Origin: Rothia santali
GTDB taxonomy: Bacteria > Actinomycetota > Actinomycetes > Actinomycetales > Micrococcaceae
Assembly (NCBI RefSeq): GCF_024199905.1
Contig: NZ_JANAFB010000022.1
Coordinates: 1-52,531, forward strand
Reading direction: 5' to 3'
Length of the DNA: 52,531 bases
Shown here: in pieces, positions 29,893 through 38,658 of the stretch
Layout of the letters: each line of letters starts with the position of its first letter
Position numbering within the stretch: the stretch's first letter is position 1
Notes under the pieces: model-generated
What the model was told of the DNA's origin: nothing
Database searches by the model: none
The model's input: the letters and a program-made list of their open reading frames with translations, nothing else
Translations under genes and position numbers: made by a program

Positions 29893-32364
29893 TCATCCCT
29901 CCTGATCGGTCTCGATCCTGTTCAGCTGACGGGTGTGCTTCCGGCGCAGGTGCGCCAGCCGCGCGAGAGCGTGCGACATGGCCTCCGGGCCTGTCAGCCT
30001 CGTGCGGGCGATGGATTCGGCTCGGCCCACCTTGATGCCGAGATCAGGGGAGGCGAGCACCCCCAGGGCATGCTCGTCGGTGAGGTCGTCTCCTGCGAAG
30101 AGCGTCGAGTCGGCACCGGTGAACTCCATGAACATCTTCATGGCGTCGCCCTTGTCGACGGCGAGCACCGCGCATTCCACCACGTTCTCACCGGGCGTCA
30201 GGTGGACGCCCGGGATCTCCTTCAGCACACGCACCGCCTCGGCCTCCGCGGTCTCCGCGAAGACCTGGTCGGCCATGGGGCGGGTGTGGAACGCGACGCC
30301 GGCCGGCTTGTACTCGATCTCCGAGCCGGGATAACGGCTGACCAGCGCCTCCACGGCCGAGCAGGCCTGGTCCAGCGCCTTCTTCTCCTCGTCGGACAGC
30401 TCGAGGTTCGGCGATTCCTCCCCGGCGGCCGAGAAGTCGAACTCCCCGCCGTGAGAGCCCGAGAGCAGCATGAGGCCGTTGGGGTCCGCCACCTCGCGCA
30501 GGAAGGCCATGGGCCTGCCGGAGATCAGTGCGACGTGCGTCCCCGGCTGCCGGGCGATGTCCTCGAGCGAGCTCTGGGAGAGGGGCAGGGCCTTGGACTC
30601 CTCGGGATTCACCGTGAACGGCGCCAGGGTGCCGTCGAAGTCCATCGCCACCAGCAGCGTGTCCGCCGCGGCGATGCGCTGCAGCTCCTCCTCGATCACG
30701 CGGTTGGGGAACGGGCCGTGGCCCAGGTCCTGCGCGGCGATCGGGACGGGCACGGTGGGCAGCTCGTCGGTGGTCGGCTCCGGGCCGAGCTTGTCCTCCC
30801 GGGTGCGGGCCAGGTCGTCGAGGAACCGGGTCGACCAGTCCTCGACGTCGTGCGAGAAGATCTGCTCCCTCATCCGGTGCATGCGCTGCCTCATCTCCAG
30901 GTCCGGCATCTCCTTCGCGTAGAGGAGCGCCTCCTTGAAGCCGTCGATGTCGTGCGGGTTGATGAGGATCGCGTCGGGCAGCTGCTCGGCGGCACCGGTG
31001 AACTCGGAGAGGACCAGGACCCCGGAGTTGTCCAGGTGGCTCGTGACGAACTCCTTGGCCACCAGGTTCATCCCGTCCCGCAGGGAGGAGACCACCATGA
31101 CGTCGGTGGCGAGGTACAGCGCGACCATCTCCTCGAACGGGTAGCCGTGGTGCAGATAGCGGATGGCCGTGTGCGACATGGTGTCGAACTGCCCGTTCAG
31201 GCGCCCGACCATCCCCTCGATCTGCTCGCGCAGCTGGATGTAGGACTCGACCCGCTCGCGGGAGGGGCTGGCGACCTGGATCATGGCCGAGCTCTCCACC
31301 GTGAGGTCGCCGTCGTTGAGCAGCTCCCCGTAGGCCTTGAGGCGGTGACGGATGCCCTTGGTGTAGTCGAGGCGGTCGACGCCGAGGTAAACGGTCTCCG
31401 GGTTGCCGAGCTCCTCGCGGATCTGCCGGGCCCGCCTCTTGGTCTCCGGGCGGGAGGCCATCTGCGCCACGCCCTCGAAGTCGATCGAGATCGGGTACGA
31501 CGACGCTCGCGAGATCCACGTGGGCAGCGCCTTGTCCAGCCGCTTCTGCCGAGCCGAGCGGCGCGAGGTCACGTTCGGCATCGAGCGGGTGTACGCGCGG
31601 CGCAGGCGCTCGTTCCGGGTGTCCTCGGCGACGTCGTCGTCCGGCGTCTGCGTGACCTCGGCCCGTTCGCCGTCGAACTGGATGCCGAGCATGCGATCGC
31701 AGCAGCGTCGGAAGTTCGCCGCGTCCCCCGGGCGCTGGAAGCCCAGCAGGTCCGCCCCGAGCAGACCGGTGAGGATCTGGCGCCGCCACGGGAGCTGCGC
31801 GAAGATCTCCACGGGCGGGAACGGGATGTGGTCGAAGAAGCCGATGGTGAGGTCCGGGCGCAGGTGGCGCAGCATCGCGGGGACGAGCTGCAGCTGGTAG
31901 TCCTGGATCCAGACGGTGCCGCCCTGGGTGGCGTTGCTCGCCGCGGCCTCGGCGAAGCGGCGGTTGATCTCCCGGTAGGTGTCCCACCAGGTGCGGTGGA
32001 ACTCCGGCGGGGCGATGACGTCGTGGTACAGGGGCCAGATCGTCGCGTTGGAGAAGCCCTCGTAGTACCGCTCGACCTCCTCCGCGGAGAGGGGGACCGG
32101 GACCAGGTGGAAGACGTCGTGGTCGAAGGGCTCCAGGGTCTCGTCGGCGGCGCCGTGCCAGCCCACCCACGCGCCGTCGTGCACGGCCATCACCGGGGCG
32201 AGGGCGCTGACCAGGCCGCCGGGGGAGCGGCGCCAGGCCGCGTTGCCCTCCTCGTCGGTGGCCCGGTCGACGGGCAGGCGGTTGGCGACCACGACGAAGT
32301 CGTACGCGCCGTGCTCCGCGCGATCTTCCGGCGCGGAGTCCTCGGGGTGATCGGTGGAACGCAT
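29893..32364 (-). CDS. Bifunctional trehalose-6-phosphate synthase/phosphatase
   Basis: An 823-residue fusion making trehalose from UDP-glucose and glucose-6-P. Residues 20-510 form a GT20 synthase (VVVANRLPVD, IQDYQLQLVPAMLR, GFFDHIPFPP, the nucleotide-sugar motif SLRDGMNLVAKEF). Residues 565-815 form a HAD phosphatase with DFDGTL at 575-580, ALISGRP and GDDLTDE at 758-764. About 60 charged residues (229-285) interrupt the synthase before YPISIDFEG, where OtsA normally has only a short connection. The ATG at 32364 follows GAGGAG. Separate otsA and otsB genes are more common; fusions occur in eukaryotes and some bacteria. The gene is alone, with its own terminator. Confidence 0.93.
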   Translation of the reverse strand: MRSTDHPEDSAPEDRAEHGAYDFVVVANRLPVDRATDEEGNAAWRRSPGGLVSALAPVMAVHDGAWVGWHGAADETLEPFDHDVFHLVPVPLSAEEVERYYEGFSNATIWPLYHDVIAPPEFHRTWWDTYREINRRFAEAAASNATQGGTVWIQDYQLQLVPAMLRHLRPDLTIGFFDHIPFPPVEIFAQLPWRRQILTGLLGADLLGFQRPGDAANFRRCCDRMLGIQFDGERAEVTQTPDDDVAEDTRNERLRRAYTRSMPNVTSRRSARQKRLDKALPTWISRASSYPISIDFEGVAQMASRPETKRRARQIREELGNPETVYLGVDRLDYTKGIRHRLKAYGELLNDGDLTVESSAMIQVASPSRERVESYIQLREQIEGMVGRLNGQFDTMSHTAIRYLHHGYPFEEMVALYLATDVMVVSSLRDGMNLVAKEFVTSHLDNSGVLVLSEFTGAAEQLPDAILINPHDIDGFKEALLYAKEMPDLEMRQRMHRMREQIFSHDVEDWSTRFLDDLARTREDKLGPEPTTDELPTVPVPIAAQDLGHGPFPNRVIEEELQRIAAADTLLVAMDFDGTLAPFTVNPEESKALPLSQSSLEDIARQPGTHVALISGRPMAFLREVADPNGLMLLSGSHGGEFDFSAAGEESPNLELSDEEKKALDQACSAVEALVSRYPGSEIEYKPAGVAFHTRPMADQVFAETAEAEAVRVLKEIPGVHLTPGENVVECAVLAVDKGDAMKMFMEFTGADSTLFAGDDLTDEHALGVLASPDLGIKVGRAESIARTRLTGPEAMSHALARLAHLRRKHTRQLNRIETDQEG

Positions 32365-32523
32365 GCTGACTCCTCATAGTCCGTGTCACACAATCGTATC
32401 CGTCGGGGAGGCCTCCGCCGCGGATCTCGCCGCGCAATCCCCGCGCATGACGAGACTCCTCCCAGGAATGGCCGATAAGGTGGGGAGAACTGTCCGCCGT
32501 CAGACGCATCAGGGAGTCGCCCC

Positions 32524-33417
32524 GTGTCCAACTCGTCCTCACCGCGCAGCAGCGAAGCGCGGGAACGAGCTCGTCAGATCGCCGCCAAGCAGAGCAAGCG
32601 GTCCACCGCCTCGTCGCGCCGATGGCTCCAGATCTCCGTCGTGGCGGTGCTGGTGGTCATCATCGGCATCGTCGCGATCGTCTACACCCAGACGCGCGAG
32701 GAGGAGATCCCCGAGGCCGGGCCGGTGCCGGCCAGCTCGAACCAGTACGGCGGCATCGTCCTCACCCAGGACGGGATCGAGCAGAACACGTCCGGCGAGC
32801 AGGAGCGGGACGTCAACGACATCACCACCTCGACCGCCTCCGCCACGCCCGCCGAGGGCGCCTCCGGGTCGGACATCACGATCCCGCCGGGCCTGCCCAC
32901 CCCCGAGGAGGCCGCCCAGAACGGCGAGCCGGTCCACGTGACGATGTTCCAGGACTACAACTGCGTCCACTGCGCCGGCTTCGAGGAGCAGTACGGCGAG
33001 CAGCTGAAGGAGCAGGTCATGAACGGGGACATCGAGCTCGAGATCCGCAACCTCAACTTCCTGGACGGCCACACCACCACCCAGTACTCCTCGCGCGCGG
33101 CCGCCGCCGCGTACTCGGTGGCCGAGCAGGTCGACTCCGAGGCCTTCCTCGACTGGCAGCTGGAGATGTACTCGCACGAGGGCGAGGGCGGTCTGAGCGA
33201 CAGCGAGATCGAGGAGATCGCCTCGCGCCACGGCGCGGACATCAGCGCCGACCTCGACTCCAACAAGTACCGCCCGATGGTCAACGTCACGGTCGCGGAG
33301 GCGCAGGAGAACGGCATCACCGGGACCCCCACGGTGTTCGTGGACAGCCAGTCCCTGCAGCAGGAGGACTTCATGAGCTTCCTGGATGAGGTCAAGGAGG
33401 CCAAGGCCGGTAACTGA
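32524..33417 (+). CDS. Membrane-anchored DsbA/thioredoxin-like protein
   Basis: A 297-residue type II membrane protein: a basic cytoplasmic N-terminus, one membrane helix at about 35-54, an acidic Ser/Thr/Pro-rich linker (55-130) and a DsbA-like thioredoxin domain outside the membrane. The redox motif is Cys147-Val-His-Cys150 in FQDYNCVHC and the cis-proline loop is GTPTVFVD. The Val-His dipeptide resembles oxidising DsbA enzymes, so disulfide formation in exported proteins is likely. GTG 32524 is taken as start, preceded by GGGAG; TAAGGT about 50 nt upstream may be the -10. tRNA-Thr follows. Confidence 0.87.
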   Translation: MSNSSSPRSSEARERARQIAAKQSKRSTASSRRWLQISVVAVLVVIIGIVAIVYTQTREEEIPEAGPVPASSNQYGGIVLTQDGIEQNTSGEQERDVNDITTSTASATPAEGASGSDITIPPGLPTPEEAAQNGEPVHVTMFQDYNCVHCAGFEEQYGEQLKEQVMNGDIELEIRNLNFLDGHTTTQYSSRAAAAAYSVAEQVDSEAFLDWQLEMYSHEGEGGLSDSEIEEIASRHGADISADLDSNKYRPMVNVTVAEAQENGITGTPTVFVDSQSLQQEDFMSFLDEVKEAKAGN

Positions 33418-33426
33418 CCGCCTCCC

Positions 33427-33469
33427 GAGGCCGCCGGACCGTCCCGCGAGGGGCGCCCCGGCGGCCTCG
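33427..33469 (+). terminator. Terminator after the DsbA-like gene
   Basis: GAGGCCGCCGG pairs with CCGGCGGCCTC across a 21-nt GC-rich loop, followed by a short GTTTTG. Confidence 0.6.
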
Positions 33470-33517
33470 GCGCGTTTTGGGGGACCGGAGAGCCCCGGGT
33501 ATCCTGATCTACTGTTC

Positions 33518-33591
33518 GCCCCCTTAGCTCAGCTGGCCAGAGCATCTGTCTTGTAAACAGAGGGTCGCCGGTTCGAATCCGGCAGGGGGCT
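33518..33591 (+). tRNA. tRNA-Thr(TGT)
   Basis: Acceptor GCCCCCT/AGGGGGC, D arm GCTC/GAGC, anticodon stem TCTGT/ACAGA with loop CTTGTAA (anticodon TGT), T arm GCCGG/CCGGC with TTCGAAT. The CCA end is not encoded, unlike the tRNA-Arg in this window. Confidence 0.96.
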
Positions 33592-33599
33592 CCGCGACC

Positions 33600-33640
33600 A
33601 ACGGGCCGCGGACCGGAAGACATCCGGTCCGCGGCCCGTT
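33600..33640 (+). terminator. Terminator after tRNA-Thr
   Basis: An 18-bp perfect stem (AACGGGCCGCGGACCGGA and its complement) with a 5-nt loop, just after the tRNA. Confidence 0.8.
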
Positions 33641-33804
33641 CCGTCCTCGGCGAACATGCTCCTTGGCGAACGGTCTCCTCGGCGAACACCCCTTTCGCCG
33701 CGCAGCCGGTCCATCCGCCGTCCATCCTTCTTCACACGAGAATCCACGCGAACCCACAGTCCCGGGTAACATCGGGCGGTGGACCGAGCATCAAGGAGGA
33801 CCCC

Positions 33805-34410
33805 ATGGATGAGCAGAGGACCGAGTCGTCGGTCATGAGCGGACGGCTCGTCGTCGTGCGCCACGGCCAGACCGACTGGAACAAGGCCGGGCGGATGCAG
33901 GGCTCGACGGACATCCCCCTCAACGAGACCGGGCGGGAGCAGGCCCGCCTGGCGGGCCGGCGGCTGCACGAGCTCACGGCCCCCGGCGACGAGTGGGACG
34001 TCCTCGTCGCCTCGCCGCTCTCGCGGGCCCAGGAGACCGCGCGGATCATCGGCGAGCACATCGGCATCGCCGAGGTCGGGACCGTCCCCGGCATCATCGA
34101 GCGCCACTACGGCGACGCCGAGGGGCAGGTCCTCAGCTACGAGGACACCCGGCACCCCCAGGACCTCTACGACGGCGTCGAGCCCGAGGCCGAGGTCTAC
34201 CGGCGCGGCGTCGAGGCGTTCAAGGAGCTCGTCCGGAGCCATCCGGGGAAGGACATCGTCGCCGTCAGCCACGGGACGCTCATCCGGCGCGTCCTCATCG
34301 CGACCACCCCGGGCGACTGGAGCACGCCGGTGCCGAACGCCGAGGCCATCGAGGTGGACCTCCAGGGGCTGTTCGCCTGGCGGCCGGAGGACCTCGAGCG
34401 CGTCGACTGA
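33805..34410 (+). CDS. Histidine phosphatase family protein
   Basis: A 201-residue phosphatase of the phosphoglycerate-mutase-like superfamily. VVRHGQTDWN carries the phosphorylated His, SPLSRAQETARII and AVSHGTLIRRVL the remaining catalytic residues; LNETGREQA is typical. It is shorter than GpmA and lacks its mutase-specific loops, so a phosphatase (for example of a small phosphometabolite) is more likely than a mutase; the substrate is unknown. The ribosome site AAGGAGGA before ATG 33805 is the strongest of several starts, although MSGRLVVVRHG at codon 11 would also fit. Confidence 0.88.
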   Translation: MDEQRTESSVMSGRLVVVRHGQTDWNKAGRMQGSTDIPLNETGREQARLAGRRLHELTAPGDEWDVLVASPLSRAQETARIIGEHIGIAEVGTVPGIIERHYGDAEGQVLSYEDTRHPQDLYDGVEPEAEVYRRGVEAFKELVRSHPGKDIVAVSHGTLIRRVLIATTPGDWSTPVPNAEAIEVDLQGLFAWRPEDLERVD

Positions 34411-34476
34411 GCCTCGCGGGGCCGAGCCGCCGCTGTGTGCTTGTCTGTGTTTCCGTGGCGAACATGGGCCGGCGCG

Positions 34477-34506
34477 TTGACCCCACCACTTAAAGCCACA
34501 TAAAAT
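34477..34506 (+). promoter_or_regulatory. Promoter of the fructose PTS operon
   Basis: TTGACC, 18-nt spacer, TAAAAT, 50 nt before fruR: the closest match to the sigma-70 consensus in this window. An imperfect inverted repeat (TGTTTCC ... GGCGAACA, about 34448-34464) just upstream of the -35 could be an operator, for instance for FruR itself (weak). Confidence 0.75.
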
Positions 34507-34556
34507 CAAGAGTGCACAGACGAGGGTCGCTTCGTCGTCGCGGAGGAGAGTTCACC

Positions 34557-35348
34557 ATGTTCGCTGAGGAACGCCGGGCGGAGATCGCCAAGCTGGTCTC
34601 CAGCGCGCGGCGCGTCAACGGCGCCGACCTGGCCCGGCGTTACGACGTGACCATGGAGACGGTCCGCCGGGACCTGGCCGCCCTCGAGGTGGACGGCAAG
34701 CTGCGCCGCGTGCACGGCGGGGCGGTGACGGTGGAGCAGTCCACCGCGACCGAGTCGAGCATCGAGCTGCGCCAGGGCGTGAACACCCCGGAGAAGCGGC
34801 GGATCGCCGCGCGGGCCTACCGCCTCCTGCGGGAGTCAGACGTCAGCGCCGTCATCCTCGACGCCGGCTCCACCACGGAGATCCTGGCCGACCTCATCGC
34901 CGCCTCCGACTTCTCCCTCAAGAGCGGTTCCGACCGGCTCATCATCACCCACGCCCTGCACATCGCCGTGAAGCTGGCCGAGGCCGACGGGATCGTGCTC
35001 GACCTCGTGGGTGGCCAGCTGCGCAAGATGACCTGGGCGGCCGTGGGCACCCGGGCCGCGGAGCACTTCTCCAGCATCCGGCCCGACATCGCCCTCATCG
35101 GAGTCAACGGACTCGACGAAGAGTTCGGACTCTCCACCCCCGGCCTCAACGAGGCCATCGTCAAGACCGCCATCGTGCGGTCCGCCCGCAGAGTCGTGCT
35201 GCTGTGCGACTCCGCGAAGTTCGGCCGGGAGTCCCTGGTCCGGTTCGCAGGCCTGCAGGACCTGGACGCCATCATCACCGACAAGGCCCCGGAGGGTTCC
35301 CTCGCGGAGGCACTCGAAGAAGCGAACGTAGAGGTTCTCATCGCATGA
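34557..35348 (+). CDS. fruR: DeoR family transcriptional regulator of the fructose operon
   Basis: A 263-residue repressor. The N-terminal DeoR winged helix (RRAEIAKLVSSARRVNGADLA, with VTMETVRRDLAALE as recognition helix) is followed by the sugar-phosphate-binding DeoRC domain (ILDAGSTTEILADLI, ALIGVNGLDEEFGLSTP, LLCDSAKFGRESL). As first gene of a fructose operon it is most likely a repressor released by fructose-1-P or a related ester. ATG 34557 follows GGAGGAGAG. Its stop overlaps the fruK ATG (ATGA). Confidence 0.92.
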   Translation: MFAEERRAEIAKLVSSARRVNGADLARRYDVTMETVRRDLAALEVDGKLRRVHGGAVTVEQSTATESSIELRQGVNTPEKRRIAARAYRLLRESDVSAVILDAGSTTEILADLIAASDFSLKSGSDRLIITHALHIAVKLAEADGIVLDLVGGQLRKMTWAAVGTRAAEHFSSIRPDIALIGVNGLDEEFGLSTPGLNEAIVKTAIVRSARRVVLLCDSAKFGRESLVRFAGLQDLDAIITDKAPEGSLAEALEEANVEVLIA

Positions 35349-36304
35349 TCGTCACACTGACCGCCAACCCCAGCCTCGACCGCACGGTCGAGATCCCCGG
35401 CGAGCTCTCCCGCGGCACGGTGATCCGCGCGTCCCGCTCGGTCGCCGACCCGGGCGGCAAGGGCGTCAACATCGCCCGCGCCCTGAGCGTGAGCGGCGTC
35501 GAGGCCGTCGCGGTGCTGCCCGGCGACGACGGCGACCCCGTCCTCGCGGGCCTCGCCGAGGCCGACGTCCGCTACGCCAACCTCTCGACCGGCTATCCCA
35601 TCCGCACCAACGTGACGATCGCCGAGCCCGACGGGACCACGACCAAGATCAACGCCCCCGGAGAGCCCTTCGACGCCGTCGCCCAGCAGGAGCTGACGCG
35701 CCTGCTGATCCAGGAGGCCAAGGGCTGCTCCTGGCTGGTGCTCGCGGGCTCGCTGCCCCCCGGTGTGCCGAGCGACTACTACGCCGTGGTCTCCCGCGCC
35801 GTGCGCGAGGGGCTGGGCGAGGACGCCCCGCGGATGGCCGTGGACACCTCCGGCGCCGCGCTGCGCGACACCCTCAACGGCCAGGACGGCCTGCCCAACC
35901 TCATCAAGCCCAACTCGGAGGAGCTCGCGGAGCTCGTGGGCCGCCCCGGCGACTGGGAGGTCCTGGAGAACGACCCCGAGCTGACCGCCCGCACCGCCCG
36001 CGAGCTGGTGGAGCGCGGCGTCGAGTCCGTCCTGGCGACCCTGGGCGCCAAGGGCGCGGTCCTGGTGACCGCCGAGGGCGCCTGGCACGCCCAGCACGCC
36101 CCGATCCGCGCGCGCAGCACGGTGGGTGCGGGGGACTGCTCCCTCGCGGGCTACCTGCTGGCACACGAGGGCGGGAAGTCCCCGCAGGACTGCCTGGTCC
36201 AGGCCGTGGCGCACGGCTCCGCGGCGGCCTCGCTGCCCGGCACCCAGGTGCCCACGCTGGCCCAGACGACGCCGGAGGCGGTCACCGTTGAAGAACTCGC
36301 CTGA
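35345..36304 (+). CDS. fruK: 1-phosphofructokinase
   Basis: A 319-residue PfkB-family kinase that turns fructose-1-P, delivered by FruA, into fructose-1,6-bisphosphate. It opens ITLTANPSLD-like (IVTLTANPSLDRTVE), has the GGKGVN motif at 37-42, KPNSEEL, and the anion-hole/catalytic GAGD at 261-264 with Asp264 as base. The start-stop overlap with fruR and the FruA gene downstream fix its role. A stretch of 100 nt separates it from fruA, with no obvious terminator. Confidence 0.94.
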   Translation: MIVTLTANPSLDRTVEIPGELSRGTVIRASRSVADPGGKGVNIARALSVSGVEAVAVLPGDDGDPVLAGLAEADVRYANLSTGYPIRTNVTIAEPDGTTTKINAPGEPFDAVAQQELTRLLIQEAKGCSWLVLAGSLPPGVPSDYYAVVSRAVREGLGEDAPRMAVDTSGAALRDTLNGQDGLPNLIKPNSEELAELVGRPGDWEVLENDPELTARTARELVERGVESVLATLGAKGAVLVTAEGAWHAQHAPIRARSTVGAGDCSLAGYLLAHEGGKSPQDCLVQAVAHGSAAASLPGTQVPTLAQTTPEAVTVEELA

Positions 36305-36405
36305 ACGGCTCAAAATTTTAACCATCCCGGTATGGAACCGGCGGACCAGCGCACCTGCTGGCCGTCCGGCCGGCTCCGGACACCACGCCCGCTAGGAGGG
36401 ACACA

Positions 36406-38619
36406 ATGTCTGCGCTCATTACTGCGGACCTGGTGACGTTGGACGAGAACATCGGTGAGGACCGGTTCGACGTCATCAGGCACCTGGCCGGCCGAATCGT
36501 CGACACGGGCCGGGCCGATTCGCTCGACGGCCTCTACTCGGACGCCAAGGCCCGCGAGTCCAAGACCGACACCGGCATCCCGGGCGGCATCGCGATCCCG
36601 CACTGCCGCTCCGCCTCGGTCCAGGTCCCCTCCCTCGGGATGGCGCGCCTGAACCCCGGGGTGGACTTCGGGGCCAAGGACGGCCCCGCCGACCTCATCT
36701 TCTTCATCGCGGCCCCGGACGGGGCGGACCAGGAGCACCTGCAGCTGCTGTCCAAGCTGGCCCGCTCGCTCATGAAGAAGGACTTCAAGGAGTCGCTGCG
36801 CCAGGCGCAGTCGCGGCAGGACGTCGTCGACCTCGTCAACTCCGCGCTGGGGCTGGACGCGTCCGGTGAGCCGGCCGCGGCCGCCGGGGCGACCCCGTCC
36901 GGGCGCGCCGGCGAGGGCGGCTCGACCGCCGCTGCCGGCGGCGCGGCCGGGACCGCAGCCGGCGGCGCGGCCGCCGGAGCCGCCACGGCCGGTGCCGCCA
37001 CCGCGGGCGGCGCGGCGACGGGCGCCGACACGACTCCGGGGACCCCGCCCGACGTCGCCCCCGGTGCCGACGCCGACGCCGCCGCCCAGGGCGCGGCCCC
37101 GGCCCGCAAGCGGCTCGTGGCCGTGACCTCGTGCCCCACCGGCATCGCGCACACCTACATGGCCGCGGACGCCCTGTCCATGGCCGCGGAGGAGAAGGGC
37201 GTCCAGCTGGACGTCGAGACGCAGGGCTCCTCGGGCAACGAGGTGCTCTCCCCGGCGACCATCGAGGCCGCCGACGCCGTGATCTTCGCGGCCTCGGTCG
37301 ACGTGCGGGACCGCGAGCGCTTCGCGGGCCTGCCCGTGATCGAGTCCCCGGTCAAGCGCGGCATCGACGAGCCCGGCGTCATGATCGACGAGGCGCTCGC
37401 GGCCGCGGAGAACCCCAACGCCCGGCGCGTCTCGGGCGACCGCTCCTCCGCGGAGGCCTCCTCCTCGGAGGCCGGCTGGGGCTCGCGCCTGTACAAGTCG
37501 CTGATGACCGGCGTGTCCTACATGATCCCGTTCGTCGCGGCGGGCGGCCTGCTCATCGCGATCTCGTTCCTCATCTCCTCGATCGTGGGGTCCGGCTCCG
37601 AGATCGCCAACACCTCCGGCACGATCCTCGGCATCCAGGACGGGGCGCTCACCGGCGACGGCGCGACGCTGTTCAACACCGGCGACGTCGGGTTCTGGAT
37701 GTACATCGCCGCGGTGCTCAACCAGATCGGCGGGCTCGCGCTGGGCCTCCTGGTCCCGGCGCTCGCCGGCTTCATCGCCTTCGGCATGGCCGGGCGGCCC
37801 GGCATCGCCCCGGGCTTCGCGGCGGGCCTCACGGCCAACCTCGTCGGCGCCGGCTTCCTCGGCGGCATCGTCGGCGGCCTGCTCGCCGGCCTCTTCGCCT
37901 ACTGGCTCGCCAAGCCCAAGCTGCCGCGCTGGCTCGCGGGCATGATGCCGGTGGTCATCATCCCCCTGATCGCGACGGCGCTGTCCAGCGGCCTGCTGTT
38001 CCTGGTCCTCGGCCAGCCCATCGCCTGGGTGCTCACCGCGCTCAACGACTTCCTGCTCTCGATGTCCGGCGCCTCGGCCATCGTCCTGGGGCTGATCCTG
38101 GGCGGGATGATGGGCGCTGACCTCGGCGGCCCGATCAACAAGGCGGCCTACCTGTTCGCGACCGCCGGCCTGGCCGAGGGGACCGAGGTCTCCAAGGAGA
38201 TCATGGCCGCGGTCATCGCGGGCGGCATGGTGGCCCCGCTGGCCATGGCCCTGGCCACGACCATCGGCAAGCGCTACTTCACGCCGGCCGAGGTGAGCAA
38301 CGGCCGGGCCGCCTGGCTGCTGGGCGCCTCGTTCATCTCCGAGGGGGCGATCCCGTTCGCGGCGGCCGACCCGCTGCGCGTGATCCCGTCCTCGATCGTG
38401 GGCAGCGCCGTCGCCGGCGCGATCTGCCTCAGCAGCGGCGTGGCCTCCCCGGCCCCGCACGGCGGTGTCTGGATCACCCTCCTGGTGACGAACTGGCCGA
38501 TGTACCTCGTGGCCGTCGTCGTCGGCATGGTCGTCACGGCCCTGCTGTACCTGCTGCTCAAGCGCATCAGCGGCGCCAAGACCGGCGCCGAGAAGGTCAA
38601 GGCCGCAGGCGTCGCCTGA
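36406..38619 (+). CDS. fruA: PTS fructose transporter subunit IIABC
   Basis: A 737-residue membrane permease that imports fructose and phosphorylates it to fructose-1-P. EIIA occupies 1-150 with phospho-His66 in GIAIPHCRS; an Ala/Gly/Thr-rich linker runs about 152-233; EIIB (235-335) has phospho-Cys243 in TSCPTGIAHTYMAADAL; EIIC (about 365-725) has eight or more membrane helices and GMMGADLGGPINKAA and SEGAIPFAA. Domain order A-B-C is the usual actinobacterial form. AGGAGGGA precedes the ATG. It works with PtsI and HPr encoded directly downstream. Confidence 0.95.
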   Translation: MSALITADLVTLDENIGEDRFDVIRHLAGRIVDTGRADSLDGLYSDAKARESKTDTGIPGGIAIPHCRSASVQVPSLGMARLNPGVDFGAKDGPADLIFFIAAPDGADQEHLQLLSKLARSLMKKDFKESLRQAQSRQDVVDLVNSALGLDASGEPAAAAGATPSGRAGEGGSTAAAGGAAGTAAGGAAAGAATAGAATAGGAATGADTTPGTPPDVAPGADADAAAQGAAPARKRLVAVTSCPTGIAHTYMAADALSMAAEEKGVQLDVETQGSSGNEVLSPATIEAADAVIFAASVDVRDRERFAGLPVIESPVKRGIDEPGVMIDEALAAAENPNARRVSGDRSSAEASSSEAGWGSRLYKSLMTGVSYMIPFVAAGGLLIAISFLISSIVGSGSEIANTSGTILGIQDGALTGDGATLFNTGDVGFWMYIAAVLNQIGGLALGLLVPALAGFIAFGMAGRPGIAPGFAAGLTANLVGAGFLGGIVGGLLAGLFAYWLAKPKLPRWLAGMMPVVIIPLIATALSSGLLFLVLGQPIAWVLTALNDFLLSMSGASAIVLGLILGGMMGADLGGPINKAAYLFATAGLAEGTEVSKEIMAAVIAGGMVAPLAMALATTIGKRYFTPAEVSNGRAAWLLGASFISEGAIPFAAADPLRVIPSSIVGSAVAGAICLSSGVASPAPHGGVWITLLVTNWPMYLVAVVVGMVVTALLYLLLKRISGAKTGAEKVKAAGVA

Positions 38620-38658
38620 GGCTCCCCACGGAACGACCAGAGTAAGGACTGATTGTTG

